DNA from: a virus
Length of the DNA: 35,047 nt
Virus record (IMG/VR): IMGVR_UViG_3300027833_000127
Location: 1 to 35,047 of that record
Direction: 5' to 3' (one strand)
Below, piece after piece: positions 8,300 through 15,736 of this stretch; the first letter of the stretch is position 1, and every line of letters starts with the position of its first letter. A program made the translations under genes and the position numbers. Below the pieces are notes generated by a model. The model ran no database searches, was not told the DNA's origin, and was given only the letters and a program-made list of their open reading frames with translations.

Positions 8300-8330
8300 G
8301 TTTATTAAATGCCAATACTATTAAAAGTTA

Positions 8331-8975
8331 TTAGCCAGTGACTGCTGTACCACCAACTGAAGCATTAGTACTACGAGTTTCTGAAGAACCAATACCAATA
8401 AAGTCGTCATCAGCACCGAATTGGATAGCGTTATCGTAACGTATACTTAGTGTTGTTGTAACTGGTTCGTTGGTAGCGTATGCTAATGTGTTGTAATTAG
8501 CTGATTCAACATAGCAACCTACTAAGTGGAAGCGGTCAATTACGTTTGCTCCGTTAGCGCCGTTGCCACCATCTAGAATTTCAATTCTAGTTTGGAATTT
8601 ATAAGTACCACTTGCTACTGCACTAGACTGTTCATAAAAATCAAACTGTCTTTGAATTTGCTGACCAACAACTTTTTGTACATTGTTATTTGCATCTTCA
8701 CGTAGTGTTAGTGTAATTGGATCCCATGTGTGCTTACCTGCAAGATATGTTCTTGAGTTATAAGCTTCGATCGTCATTTGTTCAAAAGATAAGTTTGGAC
8801 GAGTTACGTCTACTACTTGTCTTGACATTTCTCTAGTACCGTCAGCTGCGCCCGTTGTACCAAAGTTATCTAAAAATACCCTGAAGCGATATTGTAATTT
8901 TGGCATCAATAAAGATGAATTACTTCCAGCGCCTTCTGTTGGTATCGAAATATTTGTTAATGTTGTAATTGGCAT
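8331..8975 (-). CDS. 19: Tail tube protein (T4 gp19-like), 214 aa
   Basis: Forms the inner tube of the contractile tail through which DNA passes. Start at MPITTLTNIS, chosen because AGGAGA lies eight bases before this ATG and a late promoter lies just upstream; a longer frame to 9029 runs through both. Tube-fold features are LQYRFRVFLDNFG (about 28-40), VVDVTRPNLSFEQ (about 53-65), TWDPITLTLREDANN (about 79-93) and a C-terminal strand TTTLSIRYDNAIQF. Length is slightly above T4 gp19 (163 aa), as is common in marine relatives. Its sheath partner gp18 is immediately upstream, separated by a strong stem-loop, and a terminator follows. gp19 is therefore a single-gene late unit, fitting a very abundant product. 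Confidence 0.93.
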   Translation of the reverse strand: MPITTLTNISIPTEGAGSNSSLLMPKLQYRFRVFLDNFGTTGAADGTREMSRQVVDVTRPNLSFEQMTIEAYNSRTYLAGKHTWDPITLTLREDANNNVQKVVGQQIQRQFDFYEQSSAVASGTYKFQTRIEILDGGNGANGANVIDRFHLVGCYVESANYNTLAYATNEPVTTTLSIRYDNAIQFGADDDFIGIGSSETRSTNASVGGTAVTG

Positions 8976-8994
8976 TCTTTTATCTCCTATGCAG

Positions 8995-9002
8995 TATTTA
9001 TG
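8995..9002 (-). promoter_or_regulatory. T4-type late promoter of gp19 (CATAAATA)
   Basis: CATAAATA precedes the gp19 ATG by 19 bases with an AGGAGA in between. It starts 4 bases downstream of the 3' arm of the stem-loop after gp18. Confidence 0.85.
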
Positions 9003-9006
9003 CTTA

Positions 9007-9034
9007 AATGAGTGGAGATTGTTCTCCACTCATT
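9007..9034 (-). terminator. Perfect 12-bp stem-loop after gp18, probable terminator
   Basis: AATGAGTGGAGA and TCTCCACTCATT pair perfectly around a 4-base loop. On the minus strand the stem is followed only by TTAAGC, so the U-tract is weak. It begins 11 bases after the gp18 stop. It may terminate partially or protect the 3' end of the sheath mRNA. Confidence 0.65.
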
Positions 9035-9045
9035 ATATGCGCATA

Positions 9046-12000
9046 TTAACCTAGTGCTGCAATTTCTCCTGTATTCTTAATACGCAATGGAATGTAAATA
9101 AATTCAATTGCTTTTACAGGTTCAATTGCGATGTCTAACCATAACTCATTACGATCAATCCTTGCTGGTGTGTTGTTACTTTCGTCACATACTGCTAGGA
9201 AGTCGTAAAGTGCTCTTAAACCAACTAGTTCTAGCAATAGCGCATCGGCTGCTGCTTTGATTTGATCACGTGTGATCTTATCATTTGGTTCAAACAAGTA
9301 TGGTCTTGCTAATAACTCTAGCTGTCCACGTAAGTATACAGTTAGACGTGCTACATTAACACGATCTAATGCACTTGCATTTCTTGCACGAGTTTTTTGT
9401 CCAAATACAACAAGTCCAGCGCCGCTAATAAACGTAATTGGATTGATGCTGTTGGCATACAGTGTATCGCGTTGTCCAGTGTTTAGTGCTACACTTTCAA
9501 ATTCGCCTTCACTAGTAATATAACCTGAACTTGTAGCGTTGGTTACGCCACCACGTCTTGTACCAGCTGGTGCAAACCAGGGGAATGCAACTTGGTCATT
9601 TAATATTAGTGTACGTAGTGCCATATGACTTGGTGGAACAACAACATTATTACCTGCGTTATCACTTGTAAAGCCCCATGGATAATACATACCCATATAT
9701 TCATCTCTGCTAACTGCACCTGCATCGTTATCTTCAACTGCTAAATTAACGTTAGTTGCCCATTCATTTAATGATGTTGCATCCGGTGTTAACCTTGCTG
9801 GTGTATCACCTACTACAAATGCTGTTAAACGTCTGTCATAGTTTAGTGTGATCATTTCACCGATTAGCTCTGGATAACCCGGAGTAGCCATTAAGTTAAA
9901 CTGACGACTTTCTTCGTCACGTATATCTTGGTTACCGTTAACTAGTGCTTGTAATGCTGTTACAACACTCTTACGTTGTGCATGGCGTCCGAAGCTACCT
10001 GAACCATCTGCTTGGTTACCTGAATCAGTAACCCAACGATGTGGATAGTAAAGTGCCATAGACTCGTCAACACCACCACTTTGATGACGTGTGTTGTTTG
10101 CAGTTGTGTCTACATAGTTACGCTCAAACCGCTTAACATTAAATCCACTTCTGCGTGTATTCCATAGCAACATACCTTCTGGGTATAGTGCAGGATCTGG
10201 TGCATCTGCGTCTAAGTAATCGTCAGCTAGTAGCTCTTCAATAGTGCCAGCTAAGTGCGAAGTAGTTGAGCCGCCGTTTGTGCTCCAACGTGCATCAGCA
10301 AACAAAATACCATTTTCTGTAGTTTGGTCTGCTTTGTCAACTAATACCCACTTTGCAAGTGTAGCATTATAGCGATAAAGTGTACCATACTCTTCAACGT
10401 TACTTGTATCAATCCAAAGATCGCCATCAACTAATGAAGTTACGCCGTCTGTTTGTTTAGTAGGCTGTGTAGCACTAACAATTGGTCCTGTTGCATTTGA
10501 ACTTGGATATTCTTGCATATATCCCTTCCAACCTGTACCATTGTGTACCATAATATCAGCTTCGTCAACAACTGAACTATACCAAAGTGTACCGTCTGCT
10601 GTTAAGCTTGCTGGTGCATTAGCACTTGCTGTTGCTACTAATGGTCTCCAGTTTGAAGCAACTAAATCGTTAGCAGCGTCACCTGTTGGCGCTGTATACA
10701 AGTTAGCTTTTTTATTGTTGCCTGTAGCTACAAACCCAGCTAGTGCTAGTACGCCGCCTGTGTCGGCAATTCTAATGTCGCCACCTGTTTTGTGTTGAAT
10801 AACAATTTTATTAGTTGCGTCAACTAATGCAACTACGTTTGTAAAGTTTGCTGCGTTAATTAAACCTGCAATTAAATCAGCATCTGTACTTGCACCTAAT
10901 GTAGTAACATTGACAGTTTTAGCTGTTCTTGTTAAAGAACCTGCTGTAGTTTCTTCTAGTGTAAATGCATATGTGTTTGCTGTAAGCTGTGTAGTAATTT
11001 TATCACTAGTTACTGAAGTTGCACCCGATGCTGCTCTTTCAAATACTGTAAAGTTTACAAGTGCTGGATTTACTTCTGATTCGTTAGCTTTTACATATAA
11101 ATCACCAGCTAGTAAATTGGTTCCGCCGCCTGCTTTGTCTAATCCAAATAATGCGCCTTCGGGGTGTGCATACATTGGTGCAGTTACAGCTCCCCATAAT
11201 TGTGTGTCGGTGCTATATTTTTTAACACTAAAGTCTGCGCCGCCATTTGGTTTAGTTGTTTTAATCCAAAGTGAACCAGTTGGTGCTTCAGCTGCGCCTG
11301 CAATTTTATATGCTGGAACATTTGTGTGAGGAGCAATAACTACTTTTGGTGCTGCGTATGTTTTAGTAACAATACCTAATGCACCGCCAGCATCGGATTC
11401 AATGCCAGGATCGCCAACTAGTGCGCCTGCGCCAGTTTCAATCTCAACAGCTACGCCAGTTGAGTAAATTTCTATTGCACTATCAACAACTGCTGCTGTA
11501 ACACCTGAAATACCACGGGCGTTAATATCAACTGCAAGTTGTGTAAGTGTTGTGCCAGTTGCAGTAACAACTAAGTTATTAATTGTTAGTTCGTCGCCTT
11601 GAGCAATTGAAACAGGTGTTGCTGTTCCGCGTACTGCTGGAAAACTTGCACTCCACTGTGTAGAACCTACTTTAACCCATGTGCCTGCAGTACCAGCTGA
11701 TGTGCTGTGTCCTGGAGTTTTATAAAATGCTCTAAATTTCTGTGCAGTGTCGCCTGCTGCAATAGTTGCGTCAATTGCATAGTCGCCTATTTGTCCAATT
11801 GATAGCTTTGGTGCGTCAGTGCCACTGTCAATGTCAGTAGCTTGAACAATTACAGTTCTTTCTACTGAACTAAATGACTGACCACCAGTTGTTGTAACTG
11901 CTGCTGAATTCCACTCAAGTATACCAAAATTAGTAACTTGTGTATCTACCCATGCTGCATTGTCTGCTGGTTCGCCACCTGGTGCTGTTGCACTTGCTGT

Positions 12001-12357
12001 AAGTGCTGCTAAGTCTAAATCTGCGCGAACAACATATGCACGATTTGATACAGCTAAAGTTGAATACGCTGTATTAAGACCGTATTCGTTAAGCTCTCCG
12101 CCGTGGATCATATTATTGTTTGCATCACTGTAAAATAGTGCATCGCCAAAAGTTTCGCCGAGCTCTCTTTGACTAGTGATTAAATAAGGTTTGCCTGCAT
12201 TTGCTTTGGTAGTACCTGCTGCAATTCCTGTTCCGCTACTTCTAGTTTTATTAGAAGCTGTAGCAACAAAAATCATAGGTACTGTTCCACCGCCTGCTGG
12301 AGTGTAGAATGATTCGTCAATTACATTGACTTCTACGCCTGGTGATACTAATGCCAT
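9046..12357 (-). CDS. 18: Contractile tail sheath protein (T4 gp18-like), 1103 aa with large insertion
   Basis: Sheath subunit that contracts to drive the tube into the host. The N-terminus has the sheath signature (MALVSPGVEVNVIDES, then PMIFVATASNK at about 27-37). The C-terminus has the conserved sheath core: YDRRLTAFVVGD near 840, PPSHMALRTLILND near 910, SGAGLVVFGQKTR near 980 and the final IEPVKAIEFIYIPLRIKN. T4 gp18 has 659 residues, so roughly 450 extra sit in the middle. That insertion (about 140-720) contains four G-[SDT]-L-[WY] beads: LWIKTT near 360, LYVK near 419, LWYSS near 590 and LWIDTS near 646. These suggest repeated beta-rich surface domains. AGGAGA precedes the ATG and a late promoter lies 40 bases upstream. 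Confidence 0.95.
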   Translation of the reverse strand: MALVSPGVEVNVIDESFYTPAGGGTVPMIFVATASNKTRSSGTGIAAGTTKANAGKPYLITSQRELGETFGDALFYSDANNNMIHGGELNEYGLNTAYSTLAVSNRAYVVRADLDLAALTASATAPGGEPADNAAWVDTQVTNFGILEWNSAAVTTTGGQSFSSVERTVIVQATDIDSGTDAPKLSIGQIGDYAIDATIAAGDTAQKFRAFYKTPGHSTSAGTAGTWVKVGSTQWSASFPAVRGTATPVSIAQGDELTINNLVVTATGTTLTQLAVDINARGISGVTAAVVDSAIEIYSTGVAVEIETGAGALVGDPGIESDAGGALGIVTKTYAAPKVVIAPHTNVPAYKIAGAAEAPTGSLWIKTTKPNGGADFSVKKYSTDTQLWGAVTAPMYAHPEGALFGLDKAGGGTNLLAGDLYVKANESEVNPALVNFTVFERAASGATSVTSDKITTQLTANTYAFTLEETTAGSLTRTAKTVNVTTLGASTDADLIAGLINAANFTNVVALVDATNKIVIQHKTGGDIRIADTGGVLALAGFVATGNNKKANLYTAPTGDAANDLVASNWRPLVATASANAPASLTADGTLWYSSVVDEADIMVHNGTGWKGYMQEYPSSNATGPIVSATQPTKQTDGVTSLVDGDLWIDTSNVEEYGTLYRYNATLAKWVLVDKADQTTENGILFADARWSTNGGSTTSHLAGTIEELLADDYLDADAPDPALYPEGMLLWNTRRSGFNVKRFERNYVDTTANNTRHQSGGVDESMALYYPHRWVTDSGNQADGSGSFGRHAQRKSVVTALQALVNGNQDIRDEESRQFNLMATPGYPELIGEMITLNYDRRLTAFVVGDTPARLTPDATSLNEWATNVNLAVEDNDAGAVSRDEYMGMYYPWGFTSDNAGNNVVVPPSHMALRTLILNDQVAFPWFAPAGTRRGGVTNATSSGYITSEGEFESVALNTGQRDTLYANSINPITFISGAGLVVFGQKTRARNASALDRVNVARLTVYLRGQLELLARPYLFEPNDKITRDQIKAAADALLLELVGLRALYDFLAVCDESNNTPARIDRNELWLDIAIEPVKAIEFIYIPLRIKNTGEIAALG

Positions 12358-12397
12358 TTTAATTCTCCTATTGAATATTAGTGTTTTCTCTATACAG

Positions 12398-12405
12398 TAT
12401 TTATT
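12398..12405 (-). promoter_or_regulatory. T4-type late promoter of gp18 (AATAAATA)
   Basis: AATAAATA about 40 bases before the sheath ATG, with AGGAGA in the leader. Confidence 0.75.
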
Positions 12406-12461
12406 ACAATGGCATCAAAACACCTAGCTAATACCTATAAAAAAGGCACCAAAAAGGTGAA

Positions 12462-12468
12462 CTAAATA
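12462..12468 (+). promoter_or_regulatory. Possible variant late promoter (CTAAATA)
   Basis: CTAAATA lies 4 bases before the ATG of the plus-strand HNH-like gene, the spacing seen for other leaderless late genes here. It differs from ATAAATA at one base. Confidence 0.35.
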
Positions 12469-12472
12469 CAAT

Positions 12473-12808
12473 ATGAGACCTTTATGCACTTGCGGAGAGC
12501 GTCCTGCGGCAATAAATTACCGCAAGGATGGTAAAACGTATTATAGAAAGAAATGCGAACGTTGTTTACGTAACGGAACAGGTCACGGAATACCGCTATG
12601 GAAACAGCGTGGTTATGAAAAGAAAAGTGTTTGTGAAAAATGCGGATTTAAATCAAATCATGCTGAGCAGTTTAATGTGTTCCATATAGATGGAGATCTA
12701 CAAAACTGCCGGCCCAATAATCTTAAAACTATATGTGCTAACTGCCAACGTATAACTCAAAAAGAAGGTATACGCTGGAAGCAAGGTGATTTACGTCCTG
12801 ATTTTTAA
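12473..12808 (+). CDS. Small HNH-like zinc-finger protein, 111 aa
   Basis: A Cys-rich protein with paired ligands C5/C7, C28/C31, C54/C57 and C88/C91. The segment FHIDGDLQNCRPNNLKTICA around H71 and N82/N83 fits the core of HNH nucleases (H-x-D-G ... N ... P-x-N-L ... C-x-x-C). The residue after the last Cys, usually His in the CH motif, is Gln (Q92). The enzyme may therefore be weakened, or the domain may only bind DNA. It could be a free-standing homing-type nuclease or a conserved phage DNA-binding protein. It is encoded opposite to its neighbours, and its TAA overlaps the stop of the P-loop kinase gene in a shared TTAA, so the two genes converge with overlapping 3' ends. Confidence 0.75.
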   Translation: MRPLCTCGERPAAINYRKDGKTYYRKKCERCLRNGTGHGIPLWKQRGYEKKSVCEKCGFKSNHAEQFNVFHIDGDLQNCRPNNLKTICANCQRITQKEGIRWKQGDLRPDF

Positions 12809-13326
12809 CACTGAGCTGTGTCGTATGGATTAATGTAATTAATAAGTTGACCTACATTAAATGCTAGATCCCCAAGGGTTCCATTATTATCAATAATATA
12901 ATCAGCCATCCAAGGTTCTAAACTCATTGAATCGTTACCTTCAGGAGGTAAGTGATCTGATCTATCTACCCAAATTACTTTGTCAAATACACCTGTATTC
13001 TTCATAGCATAATATTCTCGTTTGTTGCGTAGACCACAATAGATGTCATATTCAGCAAACATTTCTCTGCCTAGAGTCGCTGCATCAGGTACATTATAAT
13101 CGCAGATAGCATTATACCATTCTGCTCTGTGATTATGCCTGTCAGCATAACACTCTTCCTCATTAGCATATCCATACTTAACCTTTAATTGATTGTAAAT
13201 AAATTGTTTACTACAAAATTTTGAACTGCTTTCGAACGTGTATCTATACATATCTCGAAGCATTTCACACACAGTATCTTTGCCATGTCGGCCGTGGCCT
13301 ATTACTAATAATTTTAACTTGTCCAA
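12805..13326 (-). CDS. P-loop kinase-like protein, possibly dNMP kinase (T4 gp1-type), 173 aa, TTG start
   Basis: The N-terminus carries a strand then a Walker A loop GHGRHGKDT (residues 10-18). Its G-x4-GKDT form is typical of deoxynucleoside monophosphate kinases such as T4 gp1. A Walker-B-like strand VFDKVIWVDRSD lies at about 113-124, and a C-terminal NNGTLGDLAFNVGQL resembles the dNMP-kinase-like tail (..N.G....L). The likely role is nucleotide phosphorylation for phage DNA synthesis. The start codon is TTG, chosen because AGGAG lies seven bases upstream and no ATG is near. Unlike its structural neighbours it has a perfect TTGACA-17-TATAAT promoter, and the Shine-Dalgarno lies in a hairpin arm that the promoter bypasses. 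It is thus likely an early gene embedded in a late region. Confidence 0.75.
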   Translation of the reverse strand: MDKLKLLVIGHGRHGKDTVCEMLRDMYRYTFESSSKFCSKQFIYNQLKVKYGYANEEECYADRHNHRAEWYNAICDYNVPDAATLGREMFAEYDIYCGLRNKREYYAMKNTGVFDKVIWVDRSDHLPPEGNDSMSLEPWMADYIIDNNGTLGDLAFNVGQLINYINPYDTAQC

Positions 13327-13332
13327 AATAGT

Positions 13333-13370
13333 CTCCTAACTTTTATATATTATAAACTATAAGTTAAGAG
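13333..13370 (-). promoter_or_regulatory. RBS-sequestering hairpin with the -10 box in its loop
   Basis: On the minus strand CUCUUAACUU (13370-13361) pairs with AAGUUAGGAG (13342-13333), ten pairs with one G-U. The 3' arm contains the whole AGGAG of the P-loop kinase gene. The 18-base loop contains TATAAT. Transcripts started from that promoter (predicted near 13342) lack the 5' arm and have a free ribosome-binding site. Confidence 0.65.
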
Positions 13371-13377
13371 TTGTCAA
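13349..13377 (-). promoter_or_regulatory. Consensus sigma70-type promoter of the P-loop kinase gene
   Basis: TTGACA (13377-13372) and TATAAT (13354-13349) are both exact consensus with an ideal 17-base spacer. This indicates transcription by host RNA polymerase early in infection. Confidence 0.85.
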
Positions 13378-13380
13378 CCA

Positions 13381-13635
13381 TTAATCGTAATGTCCGCCTA
13401 ATACAGCTACATATGATCTTTCTTCATCTAGTACTTCGGCTTCTCTTGCTGCATATGCTGCTTCAAATCCACGTTCATATACGTCTAAGCACTGAGACTC
13501 ATTATTCCATAACCGTTTGAAATAGCTATTATAATATCCTTCTACAATTTCATCAGATTCTTGTTTTGGAATTAAATGCCCTTTAACTAACCAAAAATAT
13601 CTATTAGCTTCTTTTCTTACAAACGGTGAACACAT
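13381..13635 (-). CDS. Small protein of unknown function, 84 aa
   Basis: Not recognised. The sequence is soluble, rich in aromatic residues (RYFWLV near 12-17, GYYNSYFKRLW near 33-43) and predicted mainly helical, with ERGFEAAYAAREAEVLDEER in the C-terminal half. A GGGAG lies before the ATG and a GTAAATA late-promoter variant lies a further 10 bases upstream. The gene sits between gp13 and the P-loop kinase gene; the kinase's -35 box begins 4 bases after this stop. Coding status is supported by the ribosome-binding site, tight packing and absence of an alternative frame. Confidence 0.6.
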   Translation of the reverse strand: MCSPFVRKEANRYFWLVKGHLIPKQESDEIVEGYYNSYFKRLWNNESQCLDVYERGFEAAYAAREAEVLDEERSYVAVLGGHYD

Positions 13636-13657
13636 TGGACTCTCCCTACTGTAATTG

Positions 13658-13664
13658 TATTTAC
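13658..13664 (-). promoter_or_regulatory. Possible variant late promoter (GTAAATA)
   Basis: One mismatch to the ATAAATA core, located 22 bases before the ATG of the 84-aa gene, with GGGAG in between. Confidence 0.35.
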
Positions 13665-13706
13665 ATTGGTAGTAGAATGTTAGCGTAAACTTTGGGTGTT
13701 TTTAAG

Positions 13707-13748
13707 TCATTGAAATCATTGGATTATTTTCTTCAATGATTTCAATGA
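13707..13748. repeat. 15-bp perfect inverted repeat (stem-loop) after gp13
   Basis: CATTGAAATCATTG and CAATGATTTCAATG pair perfectly, extended by one outer T-A pair, around a 12-base loop. It begins two bases after the gp13 stop. Neither strand has a U-tract after it, so it is not a standard intrinsic terminator. An mRNA-stabilising or processing hairpin is possible. Confidence 0.75.
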
Positions 13749-13749
13749 G

Positions 13750-14505
13750 TTAGCCGATTGTAAAGCCGTATCCTGTGCCGCCTGGAACAGCCATTGAAAC
13801 TTCAACTTCTAGCTTTTCCATTTCAGCCTGTGCTTCAGCTTTGAGTGTATCGCCGTTAAGTGTTGATCCGCCTTGTGGGCCTGCAATCGTAGCAAACTTC
13901 GAACGTGCTTCGCCTAGCATATATTTACAACTAGCAAGTGTATAGTCTTTAATCCATTGACTTGCAAGGTAGTCACTTAATATTTCACTATCAGGACGGT
14001 AATTATAGCAATAAAGCAATAGTTCTTCTTCTGCCCTAGGACGCTGTAAAAGAGTAAGTTTTTTGCTCGTATTGTTCCATTTGAACTCGATAAAGCTACC
14101 AAACATTCTACCTACTAGCTCTTGGTGTTGTGCAAACATATCATATGTTGCTAATCCGCCAAGCTTTGATCCTGATAACAAATATGTATTTGTGTACGCT
14201 GCATTAAACGGTTCAAACACACTACCACTCGAACCACTGCCTGCACGTGAGCCGATACTGCTACGATACATTTTACGAACTTCCATTATTTCATTTGGTA
14301 ATACATAATCGTTTTGATCTACAACAGTTGTTAAAAACATATAGCTTTCTTCAACAGCGTGATCACTACGCATTCTATAACGTGTTAATGCTTTTTTCAA
14401 ACCAGTTTGATAATGTATAGGATCAAGTTCAACATCAACCATGCCTCCACCGAGGAATGTGTTAACATAATCGTATACTTCTTGTTTTTGTGTCGCTAGT
14501 GTCAT
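13750..14505 (-). CDS. 13: Neck protein (T4 gp13-like), 251 aa
   Basis: Part of the neck that closes the filled head and joins it to the tail. The sequence agrees with what I recall of marine T4-like gp13: VYDYVNTFLGGGMVDVELDP near residues 10-29, VEESYMFLTTVVDQNDYVLP near 51-70, and a C-terminal WIKDYTLASCKYMLGEARSKF region followed by GxxLN. T4 gp13 has 309 residues. Context supports the call: gp14 starts on the other strand from a back-to-back late promoter, with gp15 behind it. In T4, 13, 14 and 15 are co-directional, so here the block is split by an inversion at the gp13/gp14 junction. A GGAG precedes the ATG and the late promoter is 17 bases upstream. Confidence 0.8.
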   Translation of the reverse strand: MTLATQKQEVYDYVNTFLGGGMVDVELDPIHYQTGLKKALTRYRMRSDHAVEESYMFLTTVVDQNDYVLPNEIMEVRKMYRSSIGSRAGSGSSGSVFEPFNAAYTNTYLLSGSKLGGLATYDMFAQHQELVGRMFGSFIEFKWNNTSKKLTLLQRPRAEEELLLYCYNYRPDSEILSDYLASQWIKDYTLASCKYMLGEARSKFATIAGPQGGSTLNGDTLKAEAQAEMEKLEVEVSMAVPGGTGYGFTIG

Positions 14506-14522
14506 TTAAAAGTCTCCAATAG

Positions 14523-14530
14523 TATTTATC
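14523..14530 (-). promoter_or_regulatory. T4-type late promoter of gp13 (GATAAATA)
   Basis: GATAAATA 17 bases upstream of the gp13 ATG. It forms an inverted pair with the gp14 promoter. Confidence 0.85.
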
Positions 14531-14535
14531 CTGAG

Positions 14536-14543
14536 CATAAATA
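14536..14543 (+). promoter_or_regulatory. T4-type late promoter of gp14/gp15 (CATAAATA)
   Basis: CATAAATA on the plus strand. TATTTAT and ATAAATA face away from each other around a 7-base spacer, giving a bidirectional late promoter for gp13 and gp14-gp15. Confidence 0.85.
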
Positions 14544-14567
14544 TGTATAACGAATAGGAGAATAGAT

Positions 14568-15736
14568 ATCCCACGCCTCAGCTTATATAAACCAGAACGC
14601 GGTAATGATTATTATTTCTTGGACAAACAGATCCAAGAAATGTTTACTATTGGCGGAACAGATATTAATATCCACAAATTTCTTGGAGCAGAAAATCCTG
14701 CTGAAGGTGAAGGAACTGCTGACCAGCCAACATACGATGCTGTAAAAGAAACTAACATACAGGACTTACTATTTTTAGAAATAGAGATAGAAAGTACGAT
14801 CCTGATGTTTATACAATGCGTGGCATTTATAATGTGCAAGATATTGACTTTGATTTATCACAGTTTGGGTTATTTTTAAGTAATGACACACTGATGTTAA
14901 CTATTCATATTAATTCAAGTGTTAAGACATTAGGTAGAAAAATTATGAGCGGTGATGTAATTGAGTTACCACACTTAAAAGACGAATATGCTCTTAATGA
15001 TTATAGTGTTGCACTTAAACGCTTTTATGTTGTGGAAGATGTTAATCGTGCTGCTGAAGGTTTTAGCCATACATGGTATCCACACTTATACCGCTTAAAA
15101 CTAAAACAAATATACGATGGTCAAGAATACAACGAAATATTAGATTTGCCTGCAGAAGAAGGTAGTAATGACACGCTACGCGATATGCTTTCAACTTATG
15201 AAAAAGAAATGCAGATTTCCAATGCTGTAGTTGCACAAGCAGAAGCTGATGCTCCTAAGAGTGGGTATGACATTAGTCACTATTATACAGTAAGTACAAA
15301 CGAAGATGGCAGTGTTGATTTACAAACAGCAGACGATACTGATATCGATGCAAGTAATCTTAACATTAGTGCAGACGAAGTAGCAAATAGACCAGAACGC
15401 GAAGGTTATACTGGTTACTTAGTTGGTACAGGTGATAGTGCGCCTAATGGTGCACCGTTTGGATTTGGCATACAATTTCCTAGAAATAACGTAGATGGAG
15501 ATTATTTTTTACGCACAGACTTTTTACCAAATAGAATGTTCCGTTATGACGGCGCACGTTGGGTTAAAGTACAGGATGATATTAGAATGTCACTAAGCAA
15601 TACACTTGAAAGACAGACTTACAAGTCTAGCTTTATTAATAATACCAAAACTAGTCAAATTAGCGGCGAAACAGTTCAAGAAAGACAAAGTCTTTCTAAA
15701 GCACTTAAACCAAAGAAACCTACGGCGGATAACTAA
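14568..15736 (+). CDS. 14: Neck protein (T4 gp14-like), interrupted by a one-base frameshift; ATC start
   Basis: Neck protein forming the head-tail connector collar with gp13. Two reading frames make one protein. Frame 1 gives PRLSLYKPERGNDYYFLDKQ ... MFTIGGTDINIHKFLG ... NIQDLLFLE. At the AAA run 14779-14781 the sense continues in another frame: NRDRKYDPDVYTMRGIYNVQ, then DLSQFGLFL ... LPHLKDEYALNDYSV ... GFSHTWYPHLYRLKLKQIYD. Restoring one A gives an uninterrupted product of about 389 residues. The frame is open upstream of any ATG: AGGAG (14556-14560) is seven bases before ATC at 14568, which is the best start. An in-frame TTG at 14619 would remove conserved sequence. Two defects in an essential gene suggest sequence error, though real decay or recoding cannot be excluded. 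Confidence 0.8.

Noticed and set aside
12361-12440. T4-style hairpin around the gp18 late promoter
   Set aside because: GTGTTTT/AAAACAC could pair around the AATAAATA box, but the stem needs a bulge and does not cover the Shine-Dalgarno.
14770-14785. Programmed -1 frameshift in gp14
   Set aside because: The sequence A TTT TTA is only a poor slippery heptamer and no downstream pseudoknot is evident. A missing A in the AAA run explains the protein sequence (E-N-R) better.
14619-14879. Separate 86-aa gene starting at TTG 14619
   Set aside because: It is the N-terminal part of gp14. Homologous sequence continues upstream to ATC 14568 and downstream in another frame.
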